The translations under genes and the position numbers were made by a program. The notes beneath the pieces are model-generated. The model searched no databases. It saw only the letters and a list, made by a program, of their open reading frames with translations, and was not told where the DNA came from. Positions 37,231 through 47,235 of a stretch of 64,000 nt of DNA are shown in pieces; position 1 is the first letter of the stretch, and each line of letters starts with the position of its first letter. The DNA comes from Camelus bactrianus. Taxonomy: Eukaryota > Chordata > Mammalia > Artiodactyla > Camelidae. The stretch is taken from the NCBI RefSeq assembly GCF_048773025.1, contig NC_133574.1, positions 14,091,501 through 14,155,500 on the forward strand, read 5' to 3'.

Positions 37231-38577
37231 CTGTAAAATAGGAACTCAGAATAAATCACAGCCAACAAACTTCCTGTTAATAACGACATGCTTGTGAAAG
37301 GAGGCATGACTCGCATAAACTGACGTAGTTTTTAAAGTTGTCAGTAGTTTCCACTGTCTTAGGAAGTTTTTTTTTTTTCCCCTGGCATAATTATAACCAA
37401 AATTTAACTTCCTAAAAGAAAATACTATCATTTAGTGTTTGGTTTTGTCTGCCTACCTGTCTCTATCTTATATTAATTCCAAAAGTCAAAAGTGATTGTA
37501 GAATGTAAAAAATAAAAATATATTTCAAAAATTTAACTGGAAAAAAGTCAGAGACCACAATTATCCTAATTTGGAAAGACTAAGAAGAAAAAGGAAAAAA
37601 GAAGAAAAGTTGAACTCTATCAAAGATATACTGTGTTGTTATTAACAAGCTTCATACAGCTCCTTCATGAAGCAAAGAATACTATAACACACTATAAGAG
37701 AAAGAAATTCTGTACTGCAGTCTTCATTGTACCACTTAATCTGTATAAATAAATATATTAAATTTCAGAAATAAAGGGCAATTTATAATCTAATCCTGTG
37801 GTTTTTAAACTTTTCATAAAAAATAAATGGAATCATTTTGTTTTCAAATGAAATGATTTCTCAATCTCTAATTCTAAAAAGGTAAAAAGATAACTGCACT
37901 GCTGCATGCACAGTGGAAGCCCTGTCTGTTCTAGCTCCCCTAACAAATATTTCTAAAACTTACTAGAAACCTGAAGAATACAGACTATTTCAAGACTCTA
38001 ATTCTGTGCCCTCAAAGAGCAGAAAATTGAAGCTAAGAAGTAGTTAAATGACTTGCTAAAAGTAAGAAATTTTTTTAAAAAGGTCTGAATCAGAAGCAGA
38101 ACACAAGCTTTCAGATTTCCAATACAGTTTTTGTGATTATCACCCACAACTTCTCCTTGTAAACCTCATTTAAAATATATATATATATAGTAGTGAAAAG
38201 TTTGGAGCTAAGTGGGGACCTTAGAGATGGTCTAGTCCAGTGGTTTCTTAATTTTTTAAGGGTGGGGGAAGGATACAGCAGTGGAAGCTTCTTCTATATA
38301 AAAGAAATACAATAGACACTACTCATCTGAGGAAGAGGTGGGGTCATGTGTGGAAGCTAGAGCTTTGCCTATTCAGTGTCCACCACCCTGACCCTGCACC
38401 AGATGCTGAGGCACCGCACTGGAGCACAGTTTCATAATGATTGTCTTGGTCAAACTGATTTTATATATGAGAATATTCAGGTGCAGAAAGGTAAACCGAC
38501 TTACGCAAGGCTCCAAAGGTGGAACAAGGCTCACGTGTTTAGCAAAGAACATTTGTAGAAAATAGAAGGATTCCCAC

Positions 38578-38709
38578 CTTCACTCAGGGATGGATGAATT
38601 GGTGGTGAAGCCAATGGGCCAAATGTCTCTAAATCAAATCATCCAGTTCGGGATTGAGCCCTCAGCAACCAGTAGCATTTCTCCAGATGAATGATGTCTG
38701 ATTCCTCCA
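38578..38709 (-). pseudogene. USP32: USP32-like exon, with stop
   Basis: A 132-base exon with acceptor ATTGTCAG and donor GAAG|GTGGGA. It reads EESDIIHLEKCYWLLRAQSR, then TG, a TGA stop where human USP32 has Arg, then FDLETFGPLASPPIHPSLSE. The order and borders are those of USP32 upstream of the EF-hand exons. No further USP32 exons appear to its right, so the duplicated piece breaks off between here and the NAALAD2-like exon at 40,677. Confidence 0.9.
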
Positions 38710-39889
38710 CTGACAATCAAATCAAACAAGATTATAAAATCTCACTCTTCTCTTCTGAACAATTAATTAGTTCATCCTGATAATGTAACTTCTAAAGATA
38801 CATTTTAATTTCCCAGTTAAACTGTTAAAAAACCTACCTAAAACAAAAACTCTGAAAGACAAATATATTGTATCTAAAGTGGCATGATAATTAAATTCAA
38901 ATTAACATAAAAGAGGCTGTAAAATGGGAAAAAAGTATGCAGTTGCCCATTAAGCAGGCTGTTTAATTCCAACATGTAAAATAATAAACTAAGATATTTA
39001 TTTTTTGCTTGCCACTTTTATCTGTATTCACTTTGGTGATTTTAATCTCTATCTTGGATTTGAAAATTCTTGATCATAGTCTCTCCTGGCTACACAGGTA
39101 ACACACTATTAGCAGAATCTATGTTTGAGTTACCCTGTCACTATGGTAACCACTTACACATTTAATACTTATTAAATAAATGTATAAAGGGGATAGACCT
39201 AAGCTTCTCCTTCTTGGCCCTAAAATTCTTACTACCCCTCCTATAAAGGCAAGAGCCTCCTCTGTAGGACAGAGTGTAAATGTATCTCCTGAGAAGGATT
39301 CCCAAACAAGTGCTATCTTTACAGTGTGCTTTTAGATTAGATGTTTTTATGGGACATTTCAATAAAAGAATCAAGGACCTAAGCTTCCCAGTATGGTGGG
39401 ATTTGTGATGGGCATGGGAGGATGCTCACTTGGGAGGATGAGATGTTAAAGACACTAACAGTGAAAAGGACAGGGCAAGATGAAGGGCGATTGGGAAAGA
39501 GGACCACAGAGGTGTGCCATCTACTTCCCACTGTCATCTAAGTGATACCTACTTGAAAGAAACATTTCTACAGTTAAATTCTATAATGGGGGGTTATTTA
39601 AATGAAGCACACATATACTCAATGAGTAGATCACATAATTTTTAGAGATTCAGAGTGCATTAGCATTTTCAGAGTAATTTTTACATCAATAACTAGTATT
39701 TATAAATTCCTGTCTGCTAAATAAGTATGTGGAATTATTTCCATTTTGCTTTTAGACTTACTACAGCTTAACCTATTCACTGCACTGATACAGAGTAATT
39801 TTTCTAATGAAAAAAAAATGGTAATGTACAACCTTGTTAAAGATTCTTTAATTTCTCCATCACCAGATTTATGAACATTTAGGCCTATG

Positions 39890-40321
39890 TTTCAGGCCCC
39901 GTTTCTTACCAGCTTTTTCACCAACACCTTACATTTAGGTTATATTGCATTACCCAGAGTTCGGGAAATGTTCTTTCACACATCCACGTCTTTATTAGGT
40001 CCTGTGTCCTCTGAGGAGAAACCTTCTCCCCACTTTCACATCCTTCAATTTTACAGCCTAACCACTAATCCTTCTGTGAACACCTTCTAATGCTTTCCAA
40101 CCTCACCAGCTACCCGAGGGTCTTAGCTTCTCTCTTCCACAACTGTCCTCCACTGTATATAGTATCCAATATTCAAGTGAAGTATGAGTCTTCATTTACA
40201 GGTCTGTGGCCTCTCTAGATTACAAAGTATTTGGATTCAGTAACCTTGTCCTTTTATCACTGTTGCTGCTAGAATTCATTTCATAGGACCTGATACATAG
40301 TAACCACACAATAAATACTTG
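39890..40321 (+). mobile_element. L2-like fragment
   Basis: CTTCTGTGAACACCTTCTAATG, CCTCTCTAGATTACAAAG and GGACCTGATACATAGTAACCACACAATAAATACTTGCTGAATGAATGA match the end of L2 in plus orientation. The last bases have expanded into the tetranucleotide run at 40,322. Confidence 0.55.
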
Positions 40322-40355
40322 CTGAATGAATGAATGAATGAATGAATGAATGAAT
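40322..40355. repeat. (GAAT)n microsatellite
   Basis: About eight GAAT/AATG units at the tail of the L2 fragment. Confidence 0.9.
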
Positions 40356-40676
40356 AACCAAGGCAATCTTCACAGCCAAGGCTTCCCCATCCCAGCTCAG
40401 TATTCTTTCTGTTATATCAAAGAGACTCTGCCCCATGAAACAATAGACCCTGCACATTTTAACAAATGTATACAATTATTAGGAACTATTATTAGAACAG
40501 AGACTATCACTACTGTTCTCATAGTTATGTCACATAAGTAGTGTATTAAAGCACGTTCTGATTTGTTATTTATACAAATCAGCTGTCTGTCACCAGTTTA
40601 AATATTAGTAATTTAGAAAACAAGTTATTGATTTATCTACTCATCAGAAAACATTATGACAGATCTATTTACATAC

Positions 40677-40744
40677 CTCTTTTGTCAGTTTATATACCAA
40701 CTGGAAAAGAATGGGTGTACAGTCAACTCTGAAAGTATAATTGC
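40677..40744 (-). pseudogene. NAALAD2: FOLH1/NAALAD2-family exon (68 bp)
   Basis: The exon encodes (G)[20 protein letters not shown] then KE, matching human NAALAD2 ([21 protein letters not shown], as recalled) and less closely FOLH1. It is exactly 68 bases, the length of this exon in the family, with acceptor TATTTTGCAG and donor AGAG|GTATGT. No stop or frameshift. The parent is a zinc carboxypeptidase that cleaves glutamate from N-acetyl-aspartyl-glutamate at the cell surface, and this exon belongs to its peptidase domain. Only this exon and the one at 42,089 are found, so no working enzyme is encoded here. NAALAD2 is preferred over FOLH1 because of the QLVYKLT string. Confidence 0.85.
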
Positions 40745-40889
40745 CTGCAAAATAAATAAGAGAGTATTTTAATACCTCCAAATGGACTTCAAACCTGTAT
40801 TTAATTCTAACTTTATTTTCTAATTATAAACAAGATATAACAGATTTCAATATGAAGGCATCATTCCTGGAGAATTAAAAATAGGTTGG

Positions 40890-41224
40890 ACCCTACAGAT
40901 TATCATATTCAGTGAAGTATGTCAGACAGAAAGGCAAATATCAAATTATATCACTTATATGTGGAATGTAAACAAACAAAAAAATGATACAAATGAACTT
41001 ATTTACAAACCAGAAATAGACTCACGATATAGAAAAGAAACTATGGTTACCCAAGGGGAAAGGGGGAAGGGAAGAGATATGTTAGAGTTCAGGAATAAGA
41101 TATACACTATTATATATGAAACAGATAAACAAGGACCTACTGTATAGCACAGGGAATTTTATTCAGTATCTTATTATAACCTATAATGGAAAAGAATCTA
41201 AAAAAAGTGTATGTATATGTATAC

Positions 41225-41260
<36 letters not shown>

Positions 41261-41340
41261 AACTGAGTAACTTTGCTGTACACCTGAAACTAATATTACA
41301 CATCAAATGTACTTCAGTAAAAACAAATAAATAAAATTTT
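40890..41340 (+). mobile_element. L1 3' end with hexanucleotide expansion
   Basis: CAGTGAAGTATGTCAGACAGAAAGGCAAATA, TCACTTATATGTGGAATGTAAACAAACAA, TGTATAGCACAGGGAA and TAACTGAGTAACTTTGCTGTACACCTGAAACTAATATTACA give the usual order of a young-to-middle-aged L1 3' end. A (GTATAT)n run lies at 41,211-41,262, and short (GATA)n/(GACA)n runs at 41,345-41,384 follow the tail. The element sits in the intron between the two NAALAD2-like exons. Confidence 0.85.
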
Positions 41341-42088
41341 AGAATAGATAGGTAGGTAGATAAATAGACAGACAGACAGACAGTCTGGCTAAAACTAAAA
41401 CACAAGGTGGAAATAACTCTTCAGGAGCCAGAGAGGCTGCAGCACACACTCGGGATAGGAGACTGCAGAGGCGGACTCTGCTGCTAAGGCCGCAGCTCCT
41501 GCAGTAACAGGGTCATTGCTCATTACGGCAGCAGTACCAAGGGGTCTATGGCAAAGGAAGTGGTAAGGCCATAATGTTCATGTTTTTATTCATTCATTCA
41601 ATTCAATATCAAGACTTTAGACTAGAGAGTGTCAGTAACTAACATGTGTCCTGTGACACTTACCTAGAAATAACCATAATACGATGAAAGCCTACAGATG
41701 CACATGTCACATGTCAGGGTAAAAAGGAAGTCTGTAGTGGGTGATTATTTCAGAGTTGTTCCAATATATACAGGAACTATTTCTGTATGAAATACTTTAG
41801 CCCAACTTTTAAAAATAGCTCCACAGGAAGAATGTCAAAAGTACTAAAGTTTTAAGTAGTAATCCAAGACAGGCAAATGGTAAATATACTAAAGAAATTA
41901 GGATCAATAGCTTAGTTATGAATCATATTGATTCATTTGAATCATAATAATGTTCTCTCTGGTAAAATGGAAAAATGGAGGTATTATTGAGGCATCTCAT
42001 AGAAAGAGGATAATCCTAGTTTATGAGTTGGAGTTGATAGACTTAAATACTGGTATACTATTTAATGACAATCTGAAATAAAATTTAC

Positions 42089-42152
42089 CTTCTGTGTATG
42101 AGTCTGCATTGATATATGCAACCTCTCTCTCCTGGAGTGTTTTCACATTCTC
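42089..42152 (-). pseudogene. NAALAD2: FOLH1/NAALAD2-family exon (64 bp)
   Basis: The exon reads ENVKTLQEREVAYINADSYT then E(G), close to human NAALAD2 ([20 protein letters not shown], as recalled). It is exactly 64 bases, the family length. Acceptor CAACTACAG and donor GAAG|GTAAAT are intact, and the phase joins cleanly with the 68-base exon at 40,744. The intron between them is 1.34 kb and holds an L1 3' end. Upstream catalytic exons (the WDAEEFGLLG region) were not found between here and 46 kb. Open but isolated, so most likely a duplicated fragment. Confidence 0.88.
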
Positions 42153-42394
42153 CTGTAGTTGAAGCAAAGCAGTCACTTAACTCACAGCATTTACAATTGT
42201 GGAAATACAAGCAAAACAAACAAATTAATTCAGTAAAAGATTGGTTTGCAGATACCATTATAAATCAAATGCCTATGCCTTTGACCATCATTTTAAGAAA
42301 ATACTATTAACTGCTTGATAATATTAATGCAATTAAAACAAGAAAGAAAAATATTAGTGATGCTGTAGCCACTTTTCATAGCAACAGCAGGGAG

Positions 42395-42545
42395 ACCCAG
42401 AGGAAAACTGCCCCTGATCCCCTGCACCATAATATGAAGGGGGAAGGCTCGGAGATGCTCAGCCTCACCCTGGATCTACTGGAAGAGAACTGCTCAAAGT
42501 AAGGCTTGGAAATCTGTATTTTTAAAAGGTGTCCCTGGCAATCCT
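42395..42545. mobile_element. MER5-like DNA transposon fragment
   Basis: CTACTGGAAGAGAACTGCTCAAAG, GGCTTGGAAATCTGTATTTTTAAAAGG and CCCTGGCAATCC recall the MER5/hAT-Charlie consensus. Weak and diverged. Confidence 0.35.
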
Positions 42546-42949
42546 TAAAGACATTAAAGTACGAGATCCCTTGACGTTGGGGATCCAAGTAACTTTACCA
42601 TATTTAAAGTGAGGAAGTTGGAAATTTGATTTATCAAGAATTTTTTGAAAGAGAAGATATTGATGAAAAAGAAAAAGAAAGGAGGGGAGGATAGAGAAAA
42701 AACTAGAGGGAGAGAAGAGTGGCTATTAGGACAAAGACAAGACATTTCTCTCTCACACATACATGCACACACGCACACACATTCTAGAAAAATACAGCAG
42801 AAGACTAATGCCATCACACACATGGGAATATGCAGAGAGAACACTTTTCTTCTGTTTTTCTCTCTCTCTCTCTATCTTACTACCTTATAAGAGCAGTTAC
42901 AGTAAAAACATTTAAAGCTGTGAGTAGTCATCCCACAAATGAGAATTCT

Positions 42950-43022
42950 CACCTCTGCACTTGGCCACATGGGACAGATGACAGCTGAATCTGCTGCAGA
43001 GTTTCCATTATGACAGAGCTAC
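42950..43022 (-). other. Candidate exon-like segment, unassigned
   Basis: A 66-base stretch bounded by a good acceptor (TTTCTACTGTAG) and a good donor (AGAG|GTGAGA). Two frames are open; one reads LCHNGNSAADSAVICPMWPS. Not matched to any gene I know, and its phase does not join to the NAALAD2-like exons. It may be chance. Confidence 0.2.
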
Positions 43023-44262
43023 AGTAGAAATAAAAAAGATTCCTTAACTATATGTAAAGGTAAATGTGCTGCTGAATATGATCAAGAAGCTAGTAGAAAA
43101 TGGGAAACAATATTCAAATTGTCTTTTAACTCCCATGAATTTAAATTAATGAAAGGCATATTATCTTGTATCTTGGATTTATTTTATCTGTATTTTAAGC
43201 TGCTTAAATTACAGAAAGACACATGTATTTCTATATACATGTATTCACAAGAAATTACATATTTCTAAAAGTAAATGACCTTAATGAATAAGATCTAATT
43301 CATCTAAATAAGTGTATTATGAAATGCATGTTCATAACACCAACATAATAATAAGACTTTGCAATATAAATGGAATCAAATGTGATACAAGTAACTGTGA
43401 TTTTATTCCCATACTTATTTGATTCATATTATTATTTTAAAGTATGCGGAAATGAGTCAGAAGGAAAGCATTTTAAAAACCAGACACAATGTTAAGAAAG
43501 ATATGACATTCTTTAAATCAATTCTATAAAATTTAGACTCATAAATGATGAACAAAATAGAGGATAGTCACAGGAAAGTGCTTTTTGGTGCACCTGCCTT
43601 TAAAAAAAACACACAAGACTACCATGAACATGTAAGAACTTAGAGTTACTGGACAGAGAGCCTAAAGGAAGAAGACGAAAGAAGGGGGCCTATGAAAGAC
43701 ACTTTAAAATAAAGCATTAAGAGCCAGTGACAAATGAAAATTAATCATAATTGAATTAAAAATAAATCCTTGAAATTTTAGAGTAATTCAATTTACAAAA
43801 TCATTGTATTATACTTCCCAATCAGGCACTTTTGTAAATGGTAAAATATACCTATGGTTACAATTTAGTATGGAATCCATAAAGGAGAGACTATAATCAG
43901 AGTATAATCATCTTAAAAGAGCATGTTGTTTTCCTAGATAGAAGAAATCCAAGGAAACTGTAAAAACTTGAAAATTAATGCCAAGGATCTATATCAGATT
44001 TTCAATAAGCTAATTCACTTGTCAGAAGCAGCTTCCTAGGTTTGACTATTTTCTGAGCTTACAGATTTTACTTACTTATCACAAAACAAATATAAATAGA
44101 AACTAAAATATTTTAAAAATAATGAAAAAATTGTTTTGTGCTTAGTAATTGTTTTGTTTTGCCAAGCTGATGTAAAAGCAAAAACAAACTCTATTTCTTA
44201 TATTTTCCTGAGTATTTATCCAAATTAAAACAATATCAGGTAATAATATCTGTGATTACCCT

Positions 44263-44431
44263 GAGATACATGTTGACCAAGAAGATACGTTTTCTGTCTC
44301 AGTTACATCAGCCCATTTGTGGAACCCAGAAGTCCAAATTTTTCTGCATCCCAGCTGGCAAAAATGGTAGTTCTTCTCGGTCTCCAGCCTGTAATCATTG
44401 TTAACATACATGGTTAGGTACATCAGCCTAA
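44263..44431 (-). other. Candidate exon, unassigned cysteine-containing peptide
   Basis: Bounded by an acceptor (TTTGTTTTTAG, at 44,432) and a donor (CAGG|GTAATC). The frame between them is open and reads [20 protein letters not shown], then [20 protein letters not shown] and TETENVSSWSTCIS. It has three cysteines and a possible N-glycosylation site (NVSS), as in an extracellular domain. I do not recognise the protein. Given the surrounding mosaic, it could be one more duplicated exon, but a chance ORF is not excluded. An internal AG before GCTGGAGACC offers an alternative acceptor. Confidence 0.35.
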
Positions 44432-46458
44432 AAACAAAGTAAAGTTCACTCAAGTCACTTTCTGTCATCACTTGCCAAGGAAACATTATTTACATCTACT
44501 AATCAGTTTTCCAAAATTCTGGACAACTTCTTATAAATCAGCAGTTCCACTGGTTAGGTCAGTACCTCCAAATACCCAGAAGTCTTGATGATCTCCCAGA
44601 ATAACACACTTGTCTGGAAAGGAAGGCATTCAAAAGGATGACAACTTAGAATGTATTACAAAGAGCAGTAATTTATGTTTTTAAATTAAACTTCCTCCTG
44701 CTTGAGTTTCCTCCATAGAAAACCATCAAGGTAGTGTCTCCTTTTAGAATTTACCTTTTTTTCCCACATTTAATTATATCACATCAACCAGGAAAAAAAT
44801 ATTAAGAGTTGATTAAAATTTATCTTCTCTTACTCCTGTAATCTTTGTAAAAACAAAATGTTTTAAGACATTTTAAAAAATTCACCAACTCACCAAGTTT
44901 CACAGATCCTCAGGTAGTTCTGATTACATCTTAAATGCGTGTGATTTTCTTGATGTTATGAACATGCATTTTAACCTTCCTAGAATTTCACAAAGGGAAC
45001 AAATTACTTCACATAGAGCATTATGTCTAACAGGTTCCTTCCAATGTTTTATTATAAGTCTCAGAAGTACAGAAAACTGTTTAATAGGATGATAAATTCC
45101 CATATGCCCACCACCTAAATTCAATCATTTTTAATACTGTTGAACTATTTGCAAGCGAGTCACGAAAATCATGACAGTTCTCTCCTATGTATTTAAGAAT
45201 GCACCTTACAGTGAGATTAAAAAAAAAAATCAGTATTTTATATTTTTCCTCCCTCATAGTTCTATTGTTGGTATGTATTTAAACTTCAAAATTATTCAAC
45301 GTGAAAAAGAATCTTGTTTTTAGCAAGTTTTTAAAAAAAATTGTGTTTTTGTCCATTTAGAGCTCAAATCAATTAAGGGATATAAGCCCCAGGTGCTTTT
45401 TTTGATATTTTGACCAGGGAAAATTTCTGTTTCTGACTTTTCTCTTAAACTGTTACTGAAACTGCATGCTCTGTTTTCCTTGTGTCTGTATGTGTCTGTT
45501 TATAAATCACATTTTTCATTGTGTACCTCTAGAGGGTATTAATACATGAGATAATAAAGTCTCCTATGTTAAAGGAACTCCGTTCTAATTGAGTTAAATA
45601 AATACTTTTTAAAAAATTCTTATAAAAAAATTGAACTTCTAATACCTTAAGAGTTCTGAAATTTTAAAACAAGCTTCTTACAGAACTTATAAAATACTTG
45701 CAGAATCCAAATTCACATTGCTAAGGCAAATCATTAACCAACAAGGCTCATTTAACCATTTTAGTTTAATAAAAACAGCTATCTCCTCTCTGATTCATCA
45801 GTGTGAAGTTTCCCTTTCCCTCTACATTTCAAGCCAGTCAAACTAAATTTCTGATCATGCCATGCTGTTTCCCAACCCTGCAGAAGCTGTCCTCTGCAGC
45901 TGGCATTTACTGCCTGTCTTGATTCCTTGGAAATCTTACTGTTTGTGTAAAATTAAGCTCAATGAGCACCTGTTCCATGGTCATGCCTCCTTAACACCAG
46001 TGCTGTTCGGGGTTAGTAACAGTAACGACTATGATGGTAAGCGCACGGGGCCATGTAGCAGTTAAGCGTTCACCACTGTGACCATCTAACCCACCCCCAC
46101 AGAAGTGACCGGTGAACTTCACTCCTTTACCCCTTCTCTCCTACTCCTTCCCTTAAGTTAACCTAGTGTTTTGCATGCAAAGCGTTTTGACAGTTATCTG
46201 AAACACTGTTTTAAACCGTCACTTGAAAAGGGAAGATAAAATGTTACACCTGGCCCGGATGAGGAGACGGGTTGGAGTGGCCCAGAGGAAGCCGAACAGG
46301 ACCCGCGGCCTCGGATCACAACACAGCCCCGTTCCTTCCCGAGTTTCGCAGCCAGGAAAGCTGAGGCCTGGGGCCCGGACCACCTCGGGGCCTTCGGGGG
46401 AGGCCGAAAGAGGGACGGAGACCCGCGCAGGGCTGGGGAGGGGCCCGCAGGGACTCAC

Positions 46459-46687
46459 CGTCTGTGCAGCGGCTCCTGACCCACGGCTGGGCGGGCGGCG
46501 GTAGCGGTTCAGGCCGCAGTGCCGGCTGAGGGCGCTGGGAGGGCGGCGGCGGCGGTTGAGGCTGCGGTGCCGGCTGAGGGGGCTGAGGAGGCGGCGGTGC
46601 CGGTTGAGGGGGTTGAGGCGGCGGCGGCGGCCACGGGAAGGACTTGAGGGACTCGAAGGCCTTCGCCAGCTTTTCCAGGGTCGCCAT
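46459..46687 (-). pseudogene. HTT: Huntingtin-like exon 1 without polyglutamine
   Basis: The ATG in a strong context (GCCGCCATGG) starts MATLEKLAKAFESLKSF, identical to the huntingtin N17 amphipathic helix except that Met8 is Ala. There is no glutamine run: Phe17 is followed by PW and then a proline-rich region with two near-perfect ten-residue units (PPPQPPQPAP) and a longer variant. The exon end keeps the HTT-like CAGGAGCCGCTGCACAGACG|GTGAGT, with a perfect donor at 46,458. It is 229 coding bases (phase 1), while the HTT-like EPLHR reading lies in another frame, so an indel arose inside the proline-rich part. No HTT exon 2 was found in the 22 kb downstream. I read it as a paralogous duplicate, not the HTT gene; coding status is uncertain because ATG, frame and donor are intact. 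Confidence 0.85.
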
Positions 46688-46709
46688 GGCGGCCTCCCGC
46701 CCCGCGTGG

Positions 46710-46814
46710 TCAGCCCCCGGAGTCGCCGGGCCGACCGGCGGCTCTGGTCAGCAGCGGTGGCAGTGAACGGGGCTCGGGGCCGCCAGCAGGTGCGGACCCC
46801 AAGCGCGCGGCCAT
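46710..46814 (-). other. Upstream ORF in the HTT-like 5' UTR
   Basis: A 34-codon ORF starting MAARLGSAPAGGPEPRSLPP inside the YY1-like word and ending at TGA (46,712-46,710), 22 bases before the main ATG. Human HTT has a repressive uORF of about 21 codons at the same ATG (from memory). The start is conserved, and the reading frame here is longer. In HTT the uORF lowers translation of the main frame; whether it acts here depends on transcription. Confidence 0.65.
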
Positions 46815-47235
46815 CTTGGAGCCGTCCCGACAGCCCCCGCGGCGCTGCGTCCTGCCACGCTCCGCCGGTGGGGCTGGGCCGGGCCGCGGGATTGACAGCC
46901 AGAGGCAGCGGCCTCCGCCAATGGCTGCCGCTCCCGCCCCTTGGGCTCAAAGAGCCGCCACGGCTGCTGGAACCACTGCGTTCTTCCCGGCGAGGGGTGA
47001 GGGGTACTGCAGGGAGATCGGAAGGGCGGTTCGGGGGCGGGGTTGCGTGGCACGGCGAGGAGGGTGGGGAGGGCGGAGTGACTTGTGATTGAGGGTCTCT
47101 CTTGGCGACGGGCGTCCCCGGACGACGCCTAGCGGGTGGCGGGGAGGCGGGGCAGTGGGCTGGCAGCCCGAGACCCCCGCGGGGGCTTGCCCACCCCGCA
47201 GCGCGGGCGGAGGGCCGGCTCGCCGGACAGCCTGC

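Larger units (their letters stand above)
46230..47235 (-). promoter_or_regulatory. CpG island with HTT-like promoter and 5' UTR
   Basis: About 1 kb of very GC- and CpG-rich DNA with abrupt edges against AT-rich flanks on both sides. On the minus strand, the 125 bases before the ATG at 46,687 follow the human HTT 5' UTR phrase by phrase: GTCGGGACGGCTCCAAGATGG, CGGCCCCGAGCCCCGTTCA, CGGTCGGCCCGGCGACTCCGG and CGGGAGGCCGCCATGGCGACC. A YY1-type word (CAAGATGGC) lies at 46,810-46,818, and GC boxes lie upstream. The abrupt right edge near 47,235 is a likely duplication breakpoint. Confidence 0.8.

Noticed and set aside
40322-41384. Clustered short repeats that might be a CRISPR-like or regulatory array
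   Set aside because: They are simple microsatellites at the tails of L2 and L1 elements in a mammalian genome.
46459-46687. The real HTT locus
   Set aside because: Met8 and the polyglutamine tract are absent, the exon end is out of the HTT frame, no exon 2 is found downstream, and the neighbours are pieces of other genes. It cannot be fully excluded without the rest of the genome.
46219-46950. A 243-codon minus-strand arginine/proline-rich ORF across the CpG island
   Set aside because: It is a different frame of the HTT-like 5' UTR and exon 1. Its length is explained by the GC-rich, stop-poor sequence, and it runs through the splice donor.
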